Below, piece after piece: positions 24,204 through 34,306 of a stretch of 48,655 nucleotides of DNA; within the stretch, counting starts at the first letter, position 1; the number at the start of each line of letters is the position of its first letter. The notes under the pieces were generated by a model. That model was not told where the DNA came from, did not search any database, and saw nothing but the letters and a program-made list of their open reading frames with translations. Position numbers and translations under genes: made by a program. This DNA comes from an uncultured bacterium (lineage in GTDB: Bacteria > Bacillota_I > Bacilli_A > Acholeplasmatales > Anaeroplasmataceae), in NCBI GenBank assembly GCA_949291115.1, contig CASETY010000002.1, positions 74,348 through 123,002 on the forward strand, written 5' to 3'.

Positions 24204-25133
24204 CTACATTCTATTTTTATCATTGTTGAATAAACTATAAAAAGTATTAGGGGCTTTAGCCTTAATTTCAATTACTTTATTAGTAAAAGGATGTTTAAAA
24301 GCTAATAAAGAAGCATGTAAACCTAATCTTTTTAAAGGTGATGTTTGACTATTATATTTATCATCACCAATAATTGGATTACCTAAATTACTAAAAGTAG
24401 CTCTGATTTGATTCTTACGACCAGTCTTGATATCAACTAATAATAAAGAATATTTAGGATTTTCTTTCATAACTTTATAATTAGTGATGGCTTTTTGCCC
24501 AACGTTGTTCTTAGATACATAAACTATATTATTTACATTTTCTACTAAATAATTAGTAATACTTCCTTCTTTATTATTCAAATGACCTTCAATAATAGCT
24601 ATATATTCTCTTTTTAAAATATAGTCGTTCCAGTTTAATTTAAGTTTAGAATAAACTTTAGGATTAGTTGTAAATAAAAGGACACCAGATGTTTCTTTAT
24701 CTATACGGTGTAATAAATAAATTCTTTTTTTACTTTCTTCATAAAAATATTCTTGTAAATAATTATAAGCAGTTTCCATGTGTTTTTTATCGGTTTCAAT
24801 AGATAAGAGGCCATTTGGCTTATTTATAGCAATAAAATCTTCATCTTCATAAATAATTTCTAATCTTGGAATTCTTTTTTTCTTTTCTTTAGTGTGAACT
24901 TTAAGCATGTTTTCTTCATTAACACTATGTTTAGTTATACTAATAACATCATCTTTCGCTAAGGGAAAATTATATTGACTTATTAAAGAACCGTTAATTA
25001 GAACTTGTTTATTAGCTAATAAACGTTTAACATTGTTTCTTGATAAATTCATTTTTTTAAGTAAAAATTCTAATAATGTATCACTATAGTTAACTTTATA
25101 AGTAGCGGTAATTTGAATTTTATCATTGCGCAT
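24204..25133 (-). CDS. RluA-family rRNA/tRNA pseudouridine synthase
   Basis: Isomerises uridine to pseudouridine in RNA. An N-terminal S4-like RNA-binding region (about residues 18-75) precedes the catalytic domain. The catalytic aspartate is in LHRIDKETSGVLLF (about residue 143), with GRKNQIRATFSNLGNPIIGD near 233. Length 309 fits the RluA/RluD group; which RNA position is modified cannot be told. Ribosome-binding site AAGGTGAG supports this start. Confidence 0.92.
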   Translation of the reverse strand: MRNDKIQITATYKVNYSDTLLEFLLKKMNLSRNNVKRLLANKQVLINGSLISQYNFPLAKDDVISITKHSVNEENMLKVHTKEKKKRIPRLEIIYEDEDFIAINKPNGLLSIETDKKHMETAYNYLQEYFYEESKKRIYLLHRIDKETSGVLLFTTNPKVYSKLKLNWNDYILKREYIAIIEGHLNNKEGSITNYLVENVNNIVYVSKNNVGQKAITNYKVMKENPKYSLLLVDIKTGRKNQIRATFSNLGNPIIGDDKYNSQTSPLKRLGLHASLLAFKHPFTNKVIEIKAKAPNTFYSLFNNDKNRM

Positions 25134-25156
25134 TTTTTCTCACCTTCTATGTTAAT

Positions 25157-25185
25157 ATTTTAGCATAAAGAAGCCTTTATTTAAA
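25157..25185 (-). promoter_or_regulatory. promoter of the pseudouridine synthase gene
   Basis: Minus strand -10 TAAAAT (25157-25162) with an extended TG element, and -35 TTTAAA (25180-25185), spacer 17. Confidence 0.5.
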
Positions 25186-25198
25186 GCTTTTAAAGCAT

Positions 25199-25225
25199 AA
25201 AAAAAGCTTACTAAAAAGTAAGCTT
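25199..25225 (-). terminator. terminator of the S10-spc-alpha ribosomal operon
   Basis: A perfect 9-bp stem AAGCTTACT/AGTAAGCTT (25204-25212 with 25217-25225) followed on the minus strand by a T run, 8 bases after the rplQ stop. Confidence 0.88.
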
Positions 25226-25232
25226 AAATTTA

Positions 25233-25592
25233 TTATTCAACCCATTCAATAATAGCAAGTGGGGCTGCATCTCCTCTACGGAAACCAGTTTTGATTACTC
25301 TTGTATAACCACCATTACGGCTAGCGAAACGAGGAGCAATTTCATCAAATAATTTTTGAATAGCAAATTTACCATCTTCAGCTTTTTCAAAACGAATTAA
25401 TGTAGCAGCTTGACGACGGCTATGTAATGTATTTGTTTTACCTAATGTAACCATCTTATCAGCTAATCTTTTTAATTCTTTAGCTTTAGCTTCAGTAGTT
25501 TCAATTTTACCGTTTAAAATTAAATCTGTAACTAAATCACGAAGTAAAGCTTTTCTTTGTGCTGAGTTACGGCGTAGTCTAGAATAAGACAT
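25233..25592 (-). CDS. rplQ: 50S ribosomal protein L17
   Basis: Large-subunit protein near the exit tunnel. 119 residues (120 in B. subtilis), starting [20 protein letters not shown], with [20 protein letters not shown] and the C-terminal [13 protein letters not shown] typical of the family. Last gene of the ribosomal cluster, 14 bases after rpoA and followed by a strong terminator. Confidence 0.97.
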   Translation of the reverse strand: MSYSRLRRNSAQRKALLRDLVTDLILNGKIETTEAKAKELKRLADKMVTLGKTNTLHSRRQAATLIRFEKAEDGKFAIQKLFDEIAPRFASRNGGYTRVIKTGFRRGDAAPLAIIEWVE

Positions 25593-25606
25593 GTTGTATC
25601 CTCCTT

Positions 25607-26560
25607 CTAATCTTTATGGAAACTTAAGCCTAAAGACTCTAATTTCTCTTTAATTTCTTTTAATGATTTACGTCCTAAATTACGTACTTTCATCATATCT
25701 TCTTCAGTTTTATTAGTTAAATCAGCAACTGTATTAATAGAAGCACGACGTAAGCAGTTATAAGAACGAACTGATAAATCTAAATCTTCAATAGTTTTAT
25801 CTAATTTAGAATTTGTTGTGTCTACTTCAGTTTCAACCATGTAGTCAGTATCCATAGCTTTTTGACTTAATTCAACAACAACTTCTAAATGTTCAATCAT
25901 CATTTTTGAAGCAATCGCAATAGCTTCTTTCGCATCTATTGAGCCATTAGTTTCAACTTCAATAGTTAATTTATCATAGCTTGCATCATTATCAACACGT
26001 GTCTTTTCAACTTCATAAGAAACATTTTTAATTGGTGTATAAATAGAATCGATAGCAATAACGCCTTCTTCTTTTACGTAAGCTTTGTTCTTTTCGGCAC
26101 TTACATAACCAACACCTTTACGAACTTTTAAGAACATATTAATACTGCCACCTTCAGCAACAGTACAAATGTGTTGTTCAGGATTGATGATTGATATATC
26201 TAAATCATGAATGATGTCACCAGCAGTAACTTCACCTGCACCAGCATTAATTTCTAATACTGTTTCAAAATTTGGATCTTCACTATCTGTTTTTAAAATA
26301 ACTCTTTTTAAATTAAGAATTACCGTAATGATATCTTCTACAACACCATCTAAGTTTTCAAATTCATGTTGAACACCTTCGATTTTTGCGCTTACGAATG
26401 CAGTACCTGGTAAAGATGAAAGAAGAATTCTTCTTAAAGCATTACCAATTGTTAAACCGAAACCACGTTCAAGTGGAGAAATAACAAAACGGCCATAATT
26501 TCCTTGTTCCTTAATTTCTTCGATTTGAGTTTTAGGTTTTTCAAATTTTAGTTCCTTCAT
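25607..26560 (-). CDS. rpoA: RNA polymerase subunit alpha
   Basis: Assembly platform of RNA polymerase. The N-terminal dimerisation domain (residues 1 to about 230) includes [20 protein letters not shown] and [15 protein letters not shown]. The C-terminal domain, which binds UP elements and activators, has [20 protein letters not shown] and [16 protein letters not shown]. Length 317 against 314 in B. subtilis. Preceded by a 41-base gap after rpsK, the widest in the alpha part. Confidence 0.98.
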   Translation of the reverse strand: MKELKFEKPKTQIEEIKEQGNYGRFVISPLERGFGLTIGNALRRILLSSLPGTAFVSAKIEGVQHEFENLDGVVEDIITVILNLKRVILKTDSEDPNFETVLEINAGAGEVTAGDIIHDLDISIINPEQHICTVAEGGSINMFLKVRKGVGYVSAEKNKAYVKEEGVIAIDSIYTPIKNVSYEVEKTRVDNDASYDKLTIEVETNGSIDAKEAIAIASKMMIEHLEVVVELSQKAMDTDYMVETEVDTTNSKLDKTIEDLDLSVRSYNCLRRASINTVADLTNKTEEDMMKVRNLGRKSLKEIKEKLESLGLSFHKD

Positions 26561-26601
26561 ATGAACCTCCCAAGATTTGGATTATAGTTTAGTCCTTCTT
26601 A

Positions 26602-26985
26602 TTAACCACGAGGACGTTTTGGTGGGCGACAGCCATTATGTGGAACTGGAGTACAATCTCTAATAGATGTGATTTCTAGACCAGCTACTTCAAGTGAACG
26701 AATAGCAGCATCACGACCTTGACCTACACCTTTAACTGCAACTTCAACTTTTTGAACACCTTGATCTAAAGCTGATTTAGCAGCTGCTTCACTAGCTGAT
26801 TGAGCTGCGAAAGCAGTAGATTTACGGCTACCCTTGAAGCCTAATGCACCAGCACTACTCCATGCAATAACATTGCCAGCTGGATCTGTAATTGTAACAA
26901 TTGTATTATTAAAAGTAGCGTGAATATGAGCAACGCCTAGTGGGACGTTTCTTTTTACACGACGTTTTGTAACCTTACGTGCCAT
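26602..26985 (-). CDS. rpsK: 30S ribosomal protein S11
   Basis: Platform protein that lines the mRNA exit and contacts S7 and S18. 127 residues, with [18 protein letters not shown] near the start, [20 protein letters not shown], and the C-terminal [19 protein letters not shown], all diagnostic. It follows rpsM after 12 bases. Confidence 0.98.
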   Translation of the reverse strand: MARKVTKRRVKRNVPLGVAHIHATFNNTIVTITDPAGNVIAWSSAGALGFKGSRKSTAFAAQSASEAAAKSALDQGVQKVEVAVKGVGQGRDAAIRSLEVAGLEITSIRDCTPVPHNGCRPPKRPRG

Positions 26986-26997
26986 TTGTTATCCTCC

Positions 26998-27363
26998 TTA
27001 CTTCTTCTTATTAGCGATAGTGCGAGCTGGACCCTTACGAGTACGAGCATTGTTACGAGTGTTTTGACCTCTAACAGGTAGACTCTTACGATGTCTAATA
27101 CCACGGTAACAACCGATTTCCATTAATCTCTTAATGTTAAGAGCTACTTCTCTACGTAATTCACCCTCAACTTTATATTTAGAAATTTGCGCACGGATAC
27201 GAGTTAATTCTTCTTCTGATAAGTTTTTAACTCTTGTATCTTCGCTAACATTTGCATCCTTCAAAATATTTTTTGCGATTGTAGGACCAATACCATAAAT
27301 ATATTGTAAAGATACTACAACACGTTTTTCATTTGGAATATCTACACCTGCAATACGTGCCAT
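26998..27363 (-). CDS. rpsM: 30S ribosomal protein S13
   Basis: Head protein forming bridges to the large subunit and contacting P-site tRNA through its basic tail. 121 residues, the same as B. subtilis, with [49 protein letters not shown] and the terminal [11 protein letters not shown]. Confidence 0.98.
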   Translation of the reverse strand: MARIAGVDIPNEKRVVVSLQYIYGIGPTIAKNILKDANVSEDTRVKNLSEEELTRIRAQISKYKVEGELRREVALNIKRLMEIGCYRGIRHRKSLPVRGQNTRNNARTRKGPARTIANKKK

Positions 27364-27381
27364 AAACTAATCCTCCTATAA

Positions 27382-27495
27382 TTATCCTTGTCTTTGTTTA
27401 TGTTTTGGATTTTCACAAATAACCATAACGCGGCCTTTGCGTTTGATTACTTTGCATTTGTCGCACATAGGTTTAACTGATGGTCTAACTTTCAT
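27382..27495 (-). CDS. rpmJ: 50S ribosomal protein L36, zinc type
   Basis: A 37-codon gene read directly: [20 protein letters not shown], ending in HKQRQG then TAA 27382-27384. CDKC plus C27 and H32 complete the zinc site, so this is the zinc-containing form. Same length and position (infA-rpmJ-rpsM) as in B. subtilis. Confidence 0.97.
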   Translation of the reverse strand: MKVRPSVKPMCDKCKVIKRKGRVMVICENPKHKQRQG

Positions 27496-27515
27496 TTATA
27501 TTACCTCCGTTAATT

Positions 27516-27737
27516 TTATTTATGTCTATAAGTGATTCTTCCACGTGTTAAATCATATGTTGATAGTTCAACTGTAACTTTATCACCTGGTAAAATGCGT
27601 ATGTTATTCATGCGGATTTTACCAGAAACGTGGGCTAATACTTGATGATCATTTTCTAGTTGTACAATAAATTTTGTATTGGGTAAAACTTCTAATACTT
27701 TACCTTCTAATTCAATGACATCTTCTTTTTTTGCCAT
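27516..27737 (-). CDS. infA: translation initiation factor IF-1
   Basis: S1/OB-fold factor that occupies the A site during initiation. 73 residues with [39 protein letters not shown] and the C-terminal [12 protein letters not shown]. Preceded by AGGAGG and by a 94-base gap after adk that carries a very stable hairpin; map, normally found here, is absent. Confidence 0.97.
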   Translation of the reverse strand: MAKKEDVIELEGKVLEVLPNTKFIVQLENDHQVLAHVSGKIRMNNIRILPGDKVTVELSTYDLTRGRITYRHK

Positions 27738-27778
27738 GTTTTCCTCCTGTTTTAGTTAACGATATAAGCAATATTCCT

Positions 27779-27803
27779 CCGCTTCTGCCCAAGGCAAAAG
27801 CGG
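27779..27803 (-). promoter_or_regulatory. stable hairpin in the adk-infA gap
   Basis: An 11-bp stem (27779-27789 with 27793-27803, one G-U pair in minus RNA) with a 3-base loop, GC-rich against its AT-rich surroundings. There is no T run after it, so it is not a standard terminator. It could be an mRNA processing or stability element, or a scar of map loss. Confidence 0.55.
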
Positions 27804-27831
27804 TTAAGAATTGTGCGTTATTCTTTAAATA

Positions 27832-28476
27832 TTACTTACTTAAAACATTTTTAATATCAGCAAATACTTTAGCAAAATCTTGATTGCCGTCTACAGTTTT
27901 TAATAAGTTTTTAGCTTCATAATAAGCTAATAATGGTGCTGTATTTTGATCATATACATCTAAACGATTTTTAGCTGTATCATAGGTATCATCAGCTCTT
28001 TGTACAAGTGGTGAACCACATTTATCACATACACCTTCAACTTGTGGTTTATTAAATTCAACATGGTAAGTTGCTCCACAATTTTTACAAACTCTTCTAC
28101 CAACCATACGATCAATCAAGATTGAAGCTGGTACATTAATATCTAAAACTGCATCTAAGCAAATCCCTTTATCACTTAAGAACTTATCTAAAGCTTCTGC
28201 TTGGGAAATATTACGTGGGAATCCATCTAATAAGAAACCATCTTTACAATCTGGTTCTTGTAATCTTTCACAAACAATGTTAGTAGTTAAAGAATCTGGT
28301 ACTAATTCACCTTTTTCCATATAACTACTAGCTTCAAGCCCTAATTTTGTTTTATTTTTAATAGCAGCTCTGAACATATCACCAGTAGAGATATGCGGAA
28401 TATGATAGTAATTTACTATATTTTCAGCTTGTGTGCCTTTACCAGCACCTGGTCTACCCATAATTAATAATTTCAT
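27832..28476 (-). CDS. adk: adenylate kinase, zinc-lid type
   Basis: Interconverts ATP + AMP and 2 ADP. The P-loop is GRPGAGKGTQA (residues 7-17), with STGDMFRAAI, LDGFPRN (about 83-89) and GRRVCKNCGATYHVEF. The lid carries CX2C...CX2C (CKNC, CDKC), a structural zinc site typical of Gram-positive enzymes. Length 214. It sits between secY and infA. Confidence 0.97.
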   Translation of the reverse strand: MKLLIMGRPGAGKGTQAENIVNYYHIPHISTGDMFRAAIKNKTKLGLEASSYMEKGELVPDSLTTNIVCERLQEPDCKDGFLLDGFPRNISQAEALDKFLSDKGICLDAVLDINVPASILIDRMVGRRVCKNCGATYHVEFNKPQVEGVCDKCGSPLVQRADDTYDTAKNRLDVYDQNTAPLLAYYEAKNLLKTVDGNQDFAKVFADIKNVLSK

Positions 28477-28492
28477 GATTTATTTCTCCTTA

Positions 28493-29797
28493 TTATAAGA
28501 AACCTTTATAATCATTAGTTTCAGAAGCTGTTTCTAATTGACGGGCAGTTTCAATAGCTACACCGACAACGATGATTAATGATGTACCACCAATTGTAAT
28601 TACTGAAGCTTCTTGAGAAGTAAAGCCAAATGACTTTGATACAATGATAGGTACTAAAGCTAAAATTGTTAAATAAGTTGCACCGATTAAAGTTGTTTTA
28701 AATAACAATCTTGCTAATTGATTCTTTGTTTCTTCACCACGACGATAACCAGGAATATATGCTCCTTGTTTATCTAAGTTTTCACTGATTGTTTCAGGAT
28801 CAACCGTCATGAATGAATAGAAGAAACTAAAGAAGAAAATTAATAAGATATAAATTGTCATACCAATTGGTTTTTGATATGAGAATATATTTTCAATCCA
28901 AGTGGCTGCTACCCCAGTTTCTTGGCCTAGCATACCAGTAATTGTTAATGGAATTGAAAGTAATGTTGAAGCAAAGATTACGGGAATAACGTTTGCGCTA
29001 TTTAATTTAATAGGCAATTCGCTTTTTCCACCTTGTTGTCTATTCGCATATTGAATAGGGATTTTTCTTTGCGCGCCTTCAAAGAAGACTACGCCTAAAA
29101 TCATTAAGAAATATAATACAATAATCGCTATATAGCAAGTAATATTAGCTGCATTAGCTAAACCACCAGCAATATATTTTGCCCATAATGTTGTAAACAT
29201 TGCTGGAATTGTTGAAATAATACCAGCCGCAATGATCATTGATGAACCATTGCCAATACCATGTCTAGTAATTAAGTCAGCCAACCACATTGTAAAACAT
29301 GAACCAGCTGTAATAATAATAGCCATGTATACATAGAATACCCAGAACATATTCTTATTAGCTAAAACATCAGCAATTAAGATATTTTCTGGACGAGCGC
29401 CTAAACCAAATAATAAAGCTAAGCCTTGGGCAAAAGCGATAACTACTGTACAATATCTTGTAACACGATTAATCTTTTGCTTACCTACTTCACCTTGTTC
29501 ATGCCATTCTTTTAATTTAGGAATGACAAGTTGAAGCATTTGAATAATAATTGATGAGGTAATGTATGGTGAAATACCTAACGCTAAAATTGAGAAGTTA
29601 GATAAACCACCACCACTAAATGCATTTAGTATACTAAAAAAACTATTATTTGAAATGGTTTGGCTAATAGCTGTTGTATCTACCATTGGAATAGGTATAT
29701 ACGTACAAGCTTTAAACACCAAAAGAATTAAGAAAGTAAAGATAATACTTTTGATAATATCCTTATTACTTAAAATCTTTTTTAGTTTTTCTAACAA
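28493..29797 (-). CDS. secY: preprotein translocase subunit SecY
   Basis: Channel-forming subunit of the SecYEG translocon. 434 residues with ten hydrophobic segments. Recognisable motifs are LNAFSGGGLSNFSILALGISPYI (given in parts: FSGGGLSNFS, ALGISPYI) near residue 58, the RQQGGKSELPIK cytoplasmic loop near 252, GAYIPGYRRGEET near 343 and the C-terminal VGVAIETARQLE. It starts one base after the rplO stop. Confidence 0.98.
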   Translation of the reverse strand: MLEKLKKILSNKDIIKSIIFTFLILLVFKACTYIPIPMVDTTAISQTISNNSFFSILNAFSGGGLSNFSILALGISPYITSSIIIQMLQLVIPKLKEWHEQGEVGKQKINRVTRYCTVVIAFAQGLALLFGLGARPENILIADVLANKNMFWVFYVYMAIIITAGSCFTMWLADLITRHGIGNGSSMIIAAGIISTIPAMFTTLWAKYIAGGLANAANITCYIAIIVLYFLMILGVVFFEGAQRKIPIQYANRQQGGKSELPIKLNSANVIPVIFASTLLSIPLTITGMLGQETGVAATWIENIFSYQKPIGMTIYILLIFFFSFFYSFMTVDPETISENLDKQGAYIPGYRRGEETKNQLARLLFKTTLIGATYLTILALVPIIVSKSFGFTSQEASVITIGGTSLIIVVGVAIETARQLETASETNDYKGFL

Positions 29798-29798
29798 T

Positions 29799-30236
29799 TT
29801 ACATCACCTCTACAGTTCCACCAGCTTTTTTAATAGCTTCTTCAGCCTTAGCTGAGAACTTTTGAGCCTTTACTGTTAATTTTTTAGATAATGAACCATT
29901 GCCTAAAACTTTTACACCGTCATTAACTTTCTTAACTAAACCAGCTTTAATCATAGCTTCAACATCAACTACTGAACCTTCATTGAATACTTCTAAATCA
30001 GAAACATTAACAACTGCATATTCTTTTCTTGAAACATTGTGGAAACCACGTTTTGGTAAACGTTGGAATAAAGGTAATTGTCCACCTTCGAAACCAGGAC
30101 GAACACCGCCGCCTGAACGAGCATTTTGACCTTTATGACCTTTACCTGATGTCTTACCAAGACCTGAACCAATACCGCGGCCTAAACGTTTTTTAGAATG
30201 TCTAGCACCTTCTACAGGTTTTAATTCATTTAACAT
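29799..30236 (-). CDS. rplO: 50S ribosomal protein L15
   Basis: Late-assembly 23S rRNA-binding protein. 145 residues (146 in B. subtilis) with a long basic Gly-rich extension, [20 protein letters not shown], then [20 protein letters not shown] and the C-terminal [17 protein letters not shown]. Translationally coupled to secY. Confidence 0.98.
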   Translation of the reverse strand: MLNELKPVEGARHSKKRLGRGIGSGLGKTSGKGHKGQNARSGGGVRPGFEGGQLPLFQRLPKRGFHNVSRKEYAVVNVSDLEVFNEGSVVDVEAMIKAGLVKKVNDGVKVLGNGSLSKKLTVKAQKFSAKAEEAIKKAGGTVEVM

Positions 30237-30254
30237 ACCTAGGCACCTCCTTAA

Positions 30255-30434
30255 TTACTTATTAATTACTTCTACTTTGCACATATGAGCAACTACGCAA
30301 ATCATGCCTTTAATTGCTTCATTTTCCTCTTTAATAACTGTATGGCCTATCTTAGTTAAACCAAGAGCTTTAGCTGTTTTAACTTGCTTTGGTGTACGGC
30401 CGATTAAACTTTTAACTAATGTAATTTTATACAT
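30255..30434 (-). CDS. rpmD: 50S ribosomal protein L30
   Basis: A 59-codon gene read directly: MYKITLVKSLIGRTPKQVKT, with ALGLTKIGHTV and ending in KVEVINK then TAA 30255-30257. Same length as B. subtilis L30 and in the conserved rpsE-rpmD-rplO position. GAGGT near the rpsE stop provides the ribosome-binding site. Confidence 0.96.
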   Translation of the reverse strand: MYKITLVKSLIGRTPKQVKTAKALGLTKIGHTVIKEENEAIKGMICVVAHMCKVEVINK

Positions 30435-30440
30435 AATAAA

Positions 30441-30953
30441 TTACCTCGTAATTTCTTCAACTGTTTTACCACGTCTAGCAGCAACAGCCTCAACAGTATG
30501 TAAATTTTTTAAGCCTTCAACAGTAGCTCTTACAACATTAATAGGAGTTTTAGAGCCTAAAGACTTAGATAAAATATCAGTAATACCAGCTAATTCGACA
30601 ACAGCACGAACTGGACCACCAGCAACAACACCAGTACCAGGTGCAGCTGGTCTTAATAATACTTCACCAGCACCATATGTACCAACTGTTAAATGAGGAA
30701 TTGTAGAATTAACAATTGCTACATTGATGATATTTTTCTTTGCGTTTTCGATAGCTTTTTTAATTGCATCAGGTACTTCAGCAGCTTTACCTGTACCGAA
30801 ACCAACTTGACCTTTACGATTACCGATAACTACTAAAGCAGCAAAACGTAATGTTCTACCACCTTTAACTACTTTTGTAACTCTGTTAATAGCAACAACA
30901 CGTTCTTCGAATTCAGGTTGTTGTGTATCTTTAACTTCATTTTCTTGACGCAT
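30441..30953 (-). CDS. rpsE: 30S ribosomal protein S5
   Basis: Protein of the decoding-site periphery involved in accuracy and mRNA helicase activity. 170 residues with [39 protein letters not shown] and [19 protein letters not shown]. Six bases upstream of rpmD. Confidence 0.98.
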   Translation of the reverse strand: MRQENEVKDTQQPEFEERVVAINRVTKVVKGGRTLRFAALVVIGNRKGQVGFGTGKAAEVPDAIKKAIENAKKNIINVAIVNSTIPHLTVGTYGAGEVLLRPAAPGTGVVAGGPVRAVVELAGITDILSKSLGSKTPINVVRATVEGLKNLHTVEAVAARRGKTVEEITR

Positions 30954-30964
30954 AAGTTACCTCC

Positions 30965-31321
30965 TTAGAATTCTAAGCCAGCTGCTCTAGCAGCGTCAGC
31001 TAATGCTTTTACACGACCATGATATAAGTAACCACCACGATCGAATACAACTTTCTTCATATTTAATTCTAATGCACGTTTAGCAACTAATGTGCCAACT
31101 TCTTTTGCTGCTTCAACGTTACCACCATTTTCGCCTTTTAATTCTAATGATGAAGCACTACATAATGTAACACCTTTTTCATCATCAATTAATTGTGCAT
31201 AGATTTGTTTGTTGGAACGGAAAACATTTAAACGTGGTTTTGAAGCTGTACCTTTTAATGTTTGACGAATACGAAGATGTCTTTTTTGACGACTAGCATT
31301 CTTTGAAATTTTATTAATCAT
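30965..31321 (-). CDS. rplR: 50S ribosomal protein L18
   Basis: 5S rRNA-binding protein of the central protuberance. 118 residues (120 in B. subtilis): [20 protein letters not shown] near the start, [14 protein letters not shown], and the C-terminal [19 protein letters not shown]. Confidence 0.98.
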   Translation of the reverse strand: MINKISKNASRQKRHLRIRQTLKGTASKPRLNVFRSNKQIYAQLIDDEKGVTLCSASSLELKGENGGNVEAAKEVGTLVAKRALELNMKKVVFDRGGYLYHGRVKALADAARAAGLEF

Positions 31322-31340
31322 ATCAAGTACCCCTTTCTAA

Positions 31341-31880
31341 CTACTTCTTAGCAGTTTTTCCTTCCTTACGACGAATATGTTCATCACTATATTTAATACC
31401 TTTACCTTTATATGGTTCTGGTTTACGAACTTCTCTAATTTCAGCAGCGAATTGACCTACTAATTGTTTATCAATACCAGAAATATTAATAACAGTAGCT
31501 TTAGGTGTTTCAACCTTTAAGCCTTGAGGGATTTCTAATTCAACTTGGTGAGAGTAACCAATAGATAATACAACTTTGTTACCTTGTAATTGAGCACGAT
31601 AACCAACACCATTAATTTCTAATGTTTTTGTAAAACCTTTTGATACACCTTCAACCATGTTATGAACTAAAGCACGAGTTGTTCCGTGAATAGTCTTCAT
31701 CCATTTAGTATCATTAGGACGCTTTACTAAAACTTCGTTACCTACAACTTCAACATTTATATCAGCGTTGAAATCAAAAGTTAACTCTCCCTTAGGACCT
31801 TTTACATCAACTGTATGATTTTTTACAGTTACTGTAACGTCTGCAGGAAGTAAAATTGGCTTATTTCCAATACGTGACAT
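31341..31880 (-). CDS. rplF: 50S ribosomal protein L6
   Basis: Protein at the base of the L7/L12 stalk near the sarcin-ricin loop. 179 residues, identical in length to B. subtilis. [36 protein letters not shown] and the signature [20 protein letters not shown] are all present. Confidence 0.98.
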   Translation of the reverse strand: MSRIGNKPILLPADVTVTVKNHTVDVKGPKGELTFDFNADINVEVVGNEVLVKRPNDTKWMKTIHGTTRALVHNMVEGVSKGFTKTLEINGVGYRAQLQGNKVVLSIGYSHQVELEIPQGLKVETPKATVINISGIDKQLVGQFAAEIREVRKPEPYKGKGIKYSDEHIRRKEGKTAKK

Positions 31881-31902
31881 TTTTAATTTCCTCCTAAATT
31901 TA

Positions 31903-32292
31903 TTACCAAACGTAAGCTAAAACTTCGCCACCGATTTTTAACTTACGAGCTTCTCTATCACACATAACTCCTTTAGAAGTTGAGATGATAGCTGTGCCTA
32001 AACCACCTAATACTTTAGGTAAGTTATCAACGTTTGCATAAACTTTTAAACCTGGTTTAGAAACACGTTTTAAACCTTTAATAACTCTTTCGTTATTGTC
32101 AGTATATTTTAATGTAATTGTTGTTACACTTTTAACGTCATCTGTTGATTTATAATCTACAATGTAGCCTTCTTCTTTTAAAACAGCTAAGATAGCTGAT
32201 TTTAATTTAGATGTTGGAACCACTACACTTGGATGACGCATATCATTCGCATTGCGGATGCGAGTTAACATATCTGCAATTGGATCTGTCAT
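31903..32292 (-). CDS. rpsH: 30S ribosomal protein S8
   Basis: Central-domain 16S rRNA-binding protein. 129 residues: [20 protein letters not shown] at the start, [15 protein letters not shown], and the C-terminal [20 protein letters not shown] with VLAYVW. In E. coli S8 also represses the spc operon; no such site is obvious here. Confidence 0.98.
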   Translation of the reverse strand: MTDPIADMLTRIRNANDMRHPSVVVPTSKLKSAILAVLKEEGYIVDYKSTDDVKSVTTITLKYTDNNERVIKGLKRVSKPGLKVYANVDNLPKVLGGLGTAIISTSKGVMCDREARKLKIGGEVLAYVW

Positions 32293-32310
32293 GTTAATTC
32301 CTCCTTTGGA

Positions 32311-32496
32311 TTACCAGCTGGCTTTTTTAACGCCAGGAATTTGTCCTTTATATGCTAATTCACGGAAACAAACACGGCATAGTTTAAATTTACCGATAAC
32401 AGCATGAGGACGACCACAACGTTCACAACGTGTATAAGCACGTGATGAATGTTTTGGCTTTCTATGATTCTTAACAACCAATGATGTTTTTGCCAT
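32311..32496 (-). CDS. rpsZ: 30S ribosomal protein S14, zinc type (S14Z)
   Basis: The short, 61-residue zinc-binding S14: CERC and CRVC pairs (about residues 24-43) in [20 protein letters not shown], ending PGVKKASW. It occupies the canonical place between rplE and rpsH. Confidence 0.97.
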   Translation of the reverse strand: MAKTSLVVKNHRKPKHSSRAYTRCERCGRPHAVIGKFKLCRVCFRELAYKGQIPGVKKASW

Positions 32497-32511
32497 ATTT
32501 CAATGTCCTTT

Positions 32512-33051
32512 CTACTTTCTAAAAGGCATACCCATTAATTGTAATAGAGCACGGCCTTCTTCATCGCTTTTAGCTGTGGTAACAATAACAATGTCCATTC
32601 CACGAACTTTTTTAACTTTATCAAAATTAATTTCTGGGAAAATTAATTGTTCCTTTACACCAAGAGTGTAGTTACCGCGACCATCGAAAGCATTACCATT
32701 AATACCATGGAAATCACGTACACGTGGTAAAGCAATTGATACAAGTTTATCTAAGAATTCATACATTCTAACCCCTCTTAAAGTTACTTTGCAGCCAATA
32801 GGCATACCTTCACGTAACTTGAAGTTAGCAATTGATTTTTTAGCTTTAGTAACCACTGGTTTTTGGCCAGCGATTTGAGTTAATTCTTCAACTGCATCGT
32901 CAAGAACCTTAGCATTTGCTACTGCATCACCAACACCCATATTGATAACGATTTTTTCAATCTTAGGGATTTCCATAGATGATTGATAGTTAAATTGTTT
33001 TGCTAATTCTGCTTTCACAGAAGTTTGATATTTTTCTAATAATCGATTCAT
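32512..33051 (-). CDS. rplE: 50S ribosomal protein L5
   Basis: 5S rRNA-binding protein that contacts P-site tRNA and S13. 179 residues, same as B. subtilis: [60 protein letters not shown] and [18 protein letters not shown]. Confidence 0.98.
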   Translation of the reverse strand: MNRLLEKYQTSVKAELAKQFNYQSSMEIPKIEKIVINMGVGDAVANAKVLDDAVEELTQIAGQKPVVTKAKKSIANFKLREGMPIGCKVTLRGVRMYEFLDKLVSIALPRVRDFHGINGNAFDGRGNYTLGVKEQLIFPEINFDKVKKVRGMDIVIVTTAKSDEEGRALLQLMGMPFRK

Positions 33052-33075
33052 ATCAACGTTCCTCCTCTCTTAGAA

Positions 33076-33426
33076 TTATATGAACTCATAACCAGATTTT
33101 TTAGAAACTCTGATTTTAGTCTTTTTACCTTTGATTTCTTTCTCAACAATAGAAACTCTAGTTGGAACATTTTTCTTTGGATCTAACAACATAACATTAG
33201 ATGCATCGATTGGAGCTTCTCTTTCAATAATTGAACCACTTTGATTTTGTTGAGTTGGTTTTTGGTGTTTCTTAATAATATTAACGCCTTCAACAAGTAC
33301 TCTATTTGTTTTAGGGTAAACTTTAAGAACACGACCAGTTTTTGGACTTTTATTGCCTTTTTTATCAGTTGTGTATTTATCTTTACCTTTGATAACTACT
33401 ACTGTATCATTAACTTTTATATTCAT
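33076..33426 (-). CDS. rplX: 50S ribosomal protein L24
   Basis: Assembly-initiator protein with a KOW motif (NDTVVVIKGKDK). Then GRVLKVYPKTNRVLVEGVNI and QSGSIIEREAPIDASNVMLL. At 116 residues it is about 13 longer than in B. subtilis; the extra residues include a short Lys-rich insertion (TTDKKGNKS) in the first loop and a longer basic C-terminus. Confidence 0.96.
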   Translation of the reverse strand: MNIKVNDTVVVIKGKDKYTTDKKGNKSPKTGRVLKVYPKTNRVLVEGVNIIKKHQKPTQQNQSGSIIEREAPIDASNVMLLDPKKNVPTRVSIVEKEIKGKKTKIRVSKKSGYEFI

Positions 33427-33437
33427 AGTCTACCTCC

Positions 33438-33806
33438 TTAAAGTACTTCTGGAGCTAAAGAGATAATTTTCATAAAGTTCTTGTCACGTAATTCTCTAGC
33501 TACCGGGCCGAAAATACGAGTTCCACGTGGAGAACCATCTTCACGAATTAAAACTGCTGCATTTTCATCAAATTTAATATATGAACCATCATTACGTCTT
33601 AGTCCATTTTTAGTGCGAACGATAACAGCTTTAACAACGTCACCTTTTTTCACACCACCAGTAGGAGTTGCTTCTTTAACGCTACAAATAACGATATCGC
33701 CAACATTTGCATAACGATGTAAAGCACCACCTAATACTTTTATGATTAATAACTCGCGAGCGCCACTATTATCAGCCACTGCAAGTCTTGTTTCTTGTTG
33801 AACCAT
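33438..33806 (-). CDS. rplN: 50S ribosomal protein L14
   Basis: Forms intersubunit bridge B8 with 16S rRNA. 122 residues, same as B. subtilis: [20 protein letters not shown] at the start, [20 protein letters not shown] and the C-terminal [19 protein letters not shown]. Confidence 0.98.
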   Translation of the reverse strand: MVQQETRLAVADNSGARELLIIKVLGGALHRYANVGDIVICSVKEATPTGGVKKGDVVKAVIVRTKNGLRRNDGSYIKFDENAAVLIREDGSPRGTRIFGPVARELRDKNFMKIISLAPEVL

Positions 33807-33831
33807 TAGTGCTTCTCCTTTCAGAAACTAA

Positions 33832-34089
33832 TTAAAGAGTCTCTTTTGTTTTAACCACTTCTAATAAGCAATATGATTTTGTTTTAGAAAGTGGTCTTGT
33901 TTCCATGAAGCGAACAACATCACCAATTTTAGCACTATTGTTTTCATCATGAACATGAAATTTTGTAGTCTTTTTAACACGTTTCTTGTAGATTCTGTGA
34001 ATACCGAAAGTATCAACAGCTACAACGATAGTTTTGTCCATTTTATCAGAGACTACTGTTCCTGAAAAAACTTTACGTTTATGTTCCAT
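33832..34089 (-). CDS. rpsQ: 30S ribosomal protein S17
   Basis: Primary 16S rRNA-binding protein with an OB fold. 85 residues: [40 protein letters not shown], then [20 protein letters not shown]. Confidence 0.98.
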   Translation of the reverse strand: MEHKRKVFSGTVVSDKMDKTIVVAVDTFGIHRIYKKRVKKTTKFHVHDENNSAKIGDVVRFMETRPLSKTKSYCLLEVVKTKETL

Positions 34090-34099
34090 GTTGTCCTCC

Positions 34100-34306
34100 T
34101 TACTCTGCCTTACTCATATTTTCTTTTTCAGTTAAAATAGTTTTCATACGAGCAATTGTTCTTTTGATTTCATTCATCTTAGATGGATTTTCAGCAGTAC
34201 CTAAAGCTGCTTGGAATCTTAAGTTGAATAATTCTTCTTTTAAATCTTTTATTTTAGTGTTAATTTCTTCAACACTTAATGCACGAATATCTTTAGCTTT
34301 TAGCAT
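34100..34306 (-). CDS. rpmC: 50S ribosomal protein L29
   Basis: Two-helix protein near the tunnel exit, part of the docking site for signal recognition particle and trigger factor. 68 residues: [20 protein letters not shown], then [20 protein letters not shown]. Its ATG lies 7 bases inside rplP. Confidence 0.97.
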   Translation of the reverse strand: MLKAKDIRALSVEEINTKIKDLKEELFNLRFQAALGTAENPSKMNEIKRTIARMKTILTEKENMSKAE

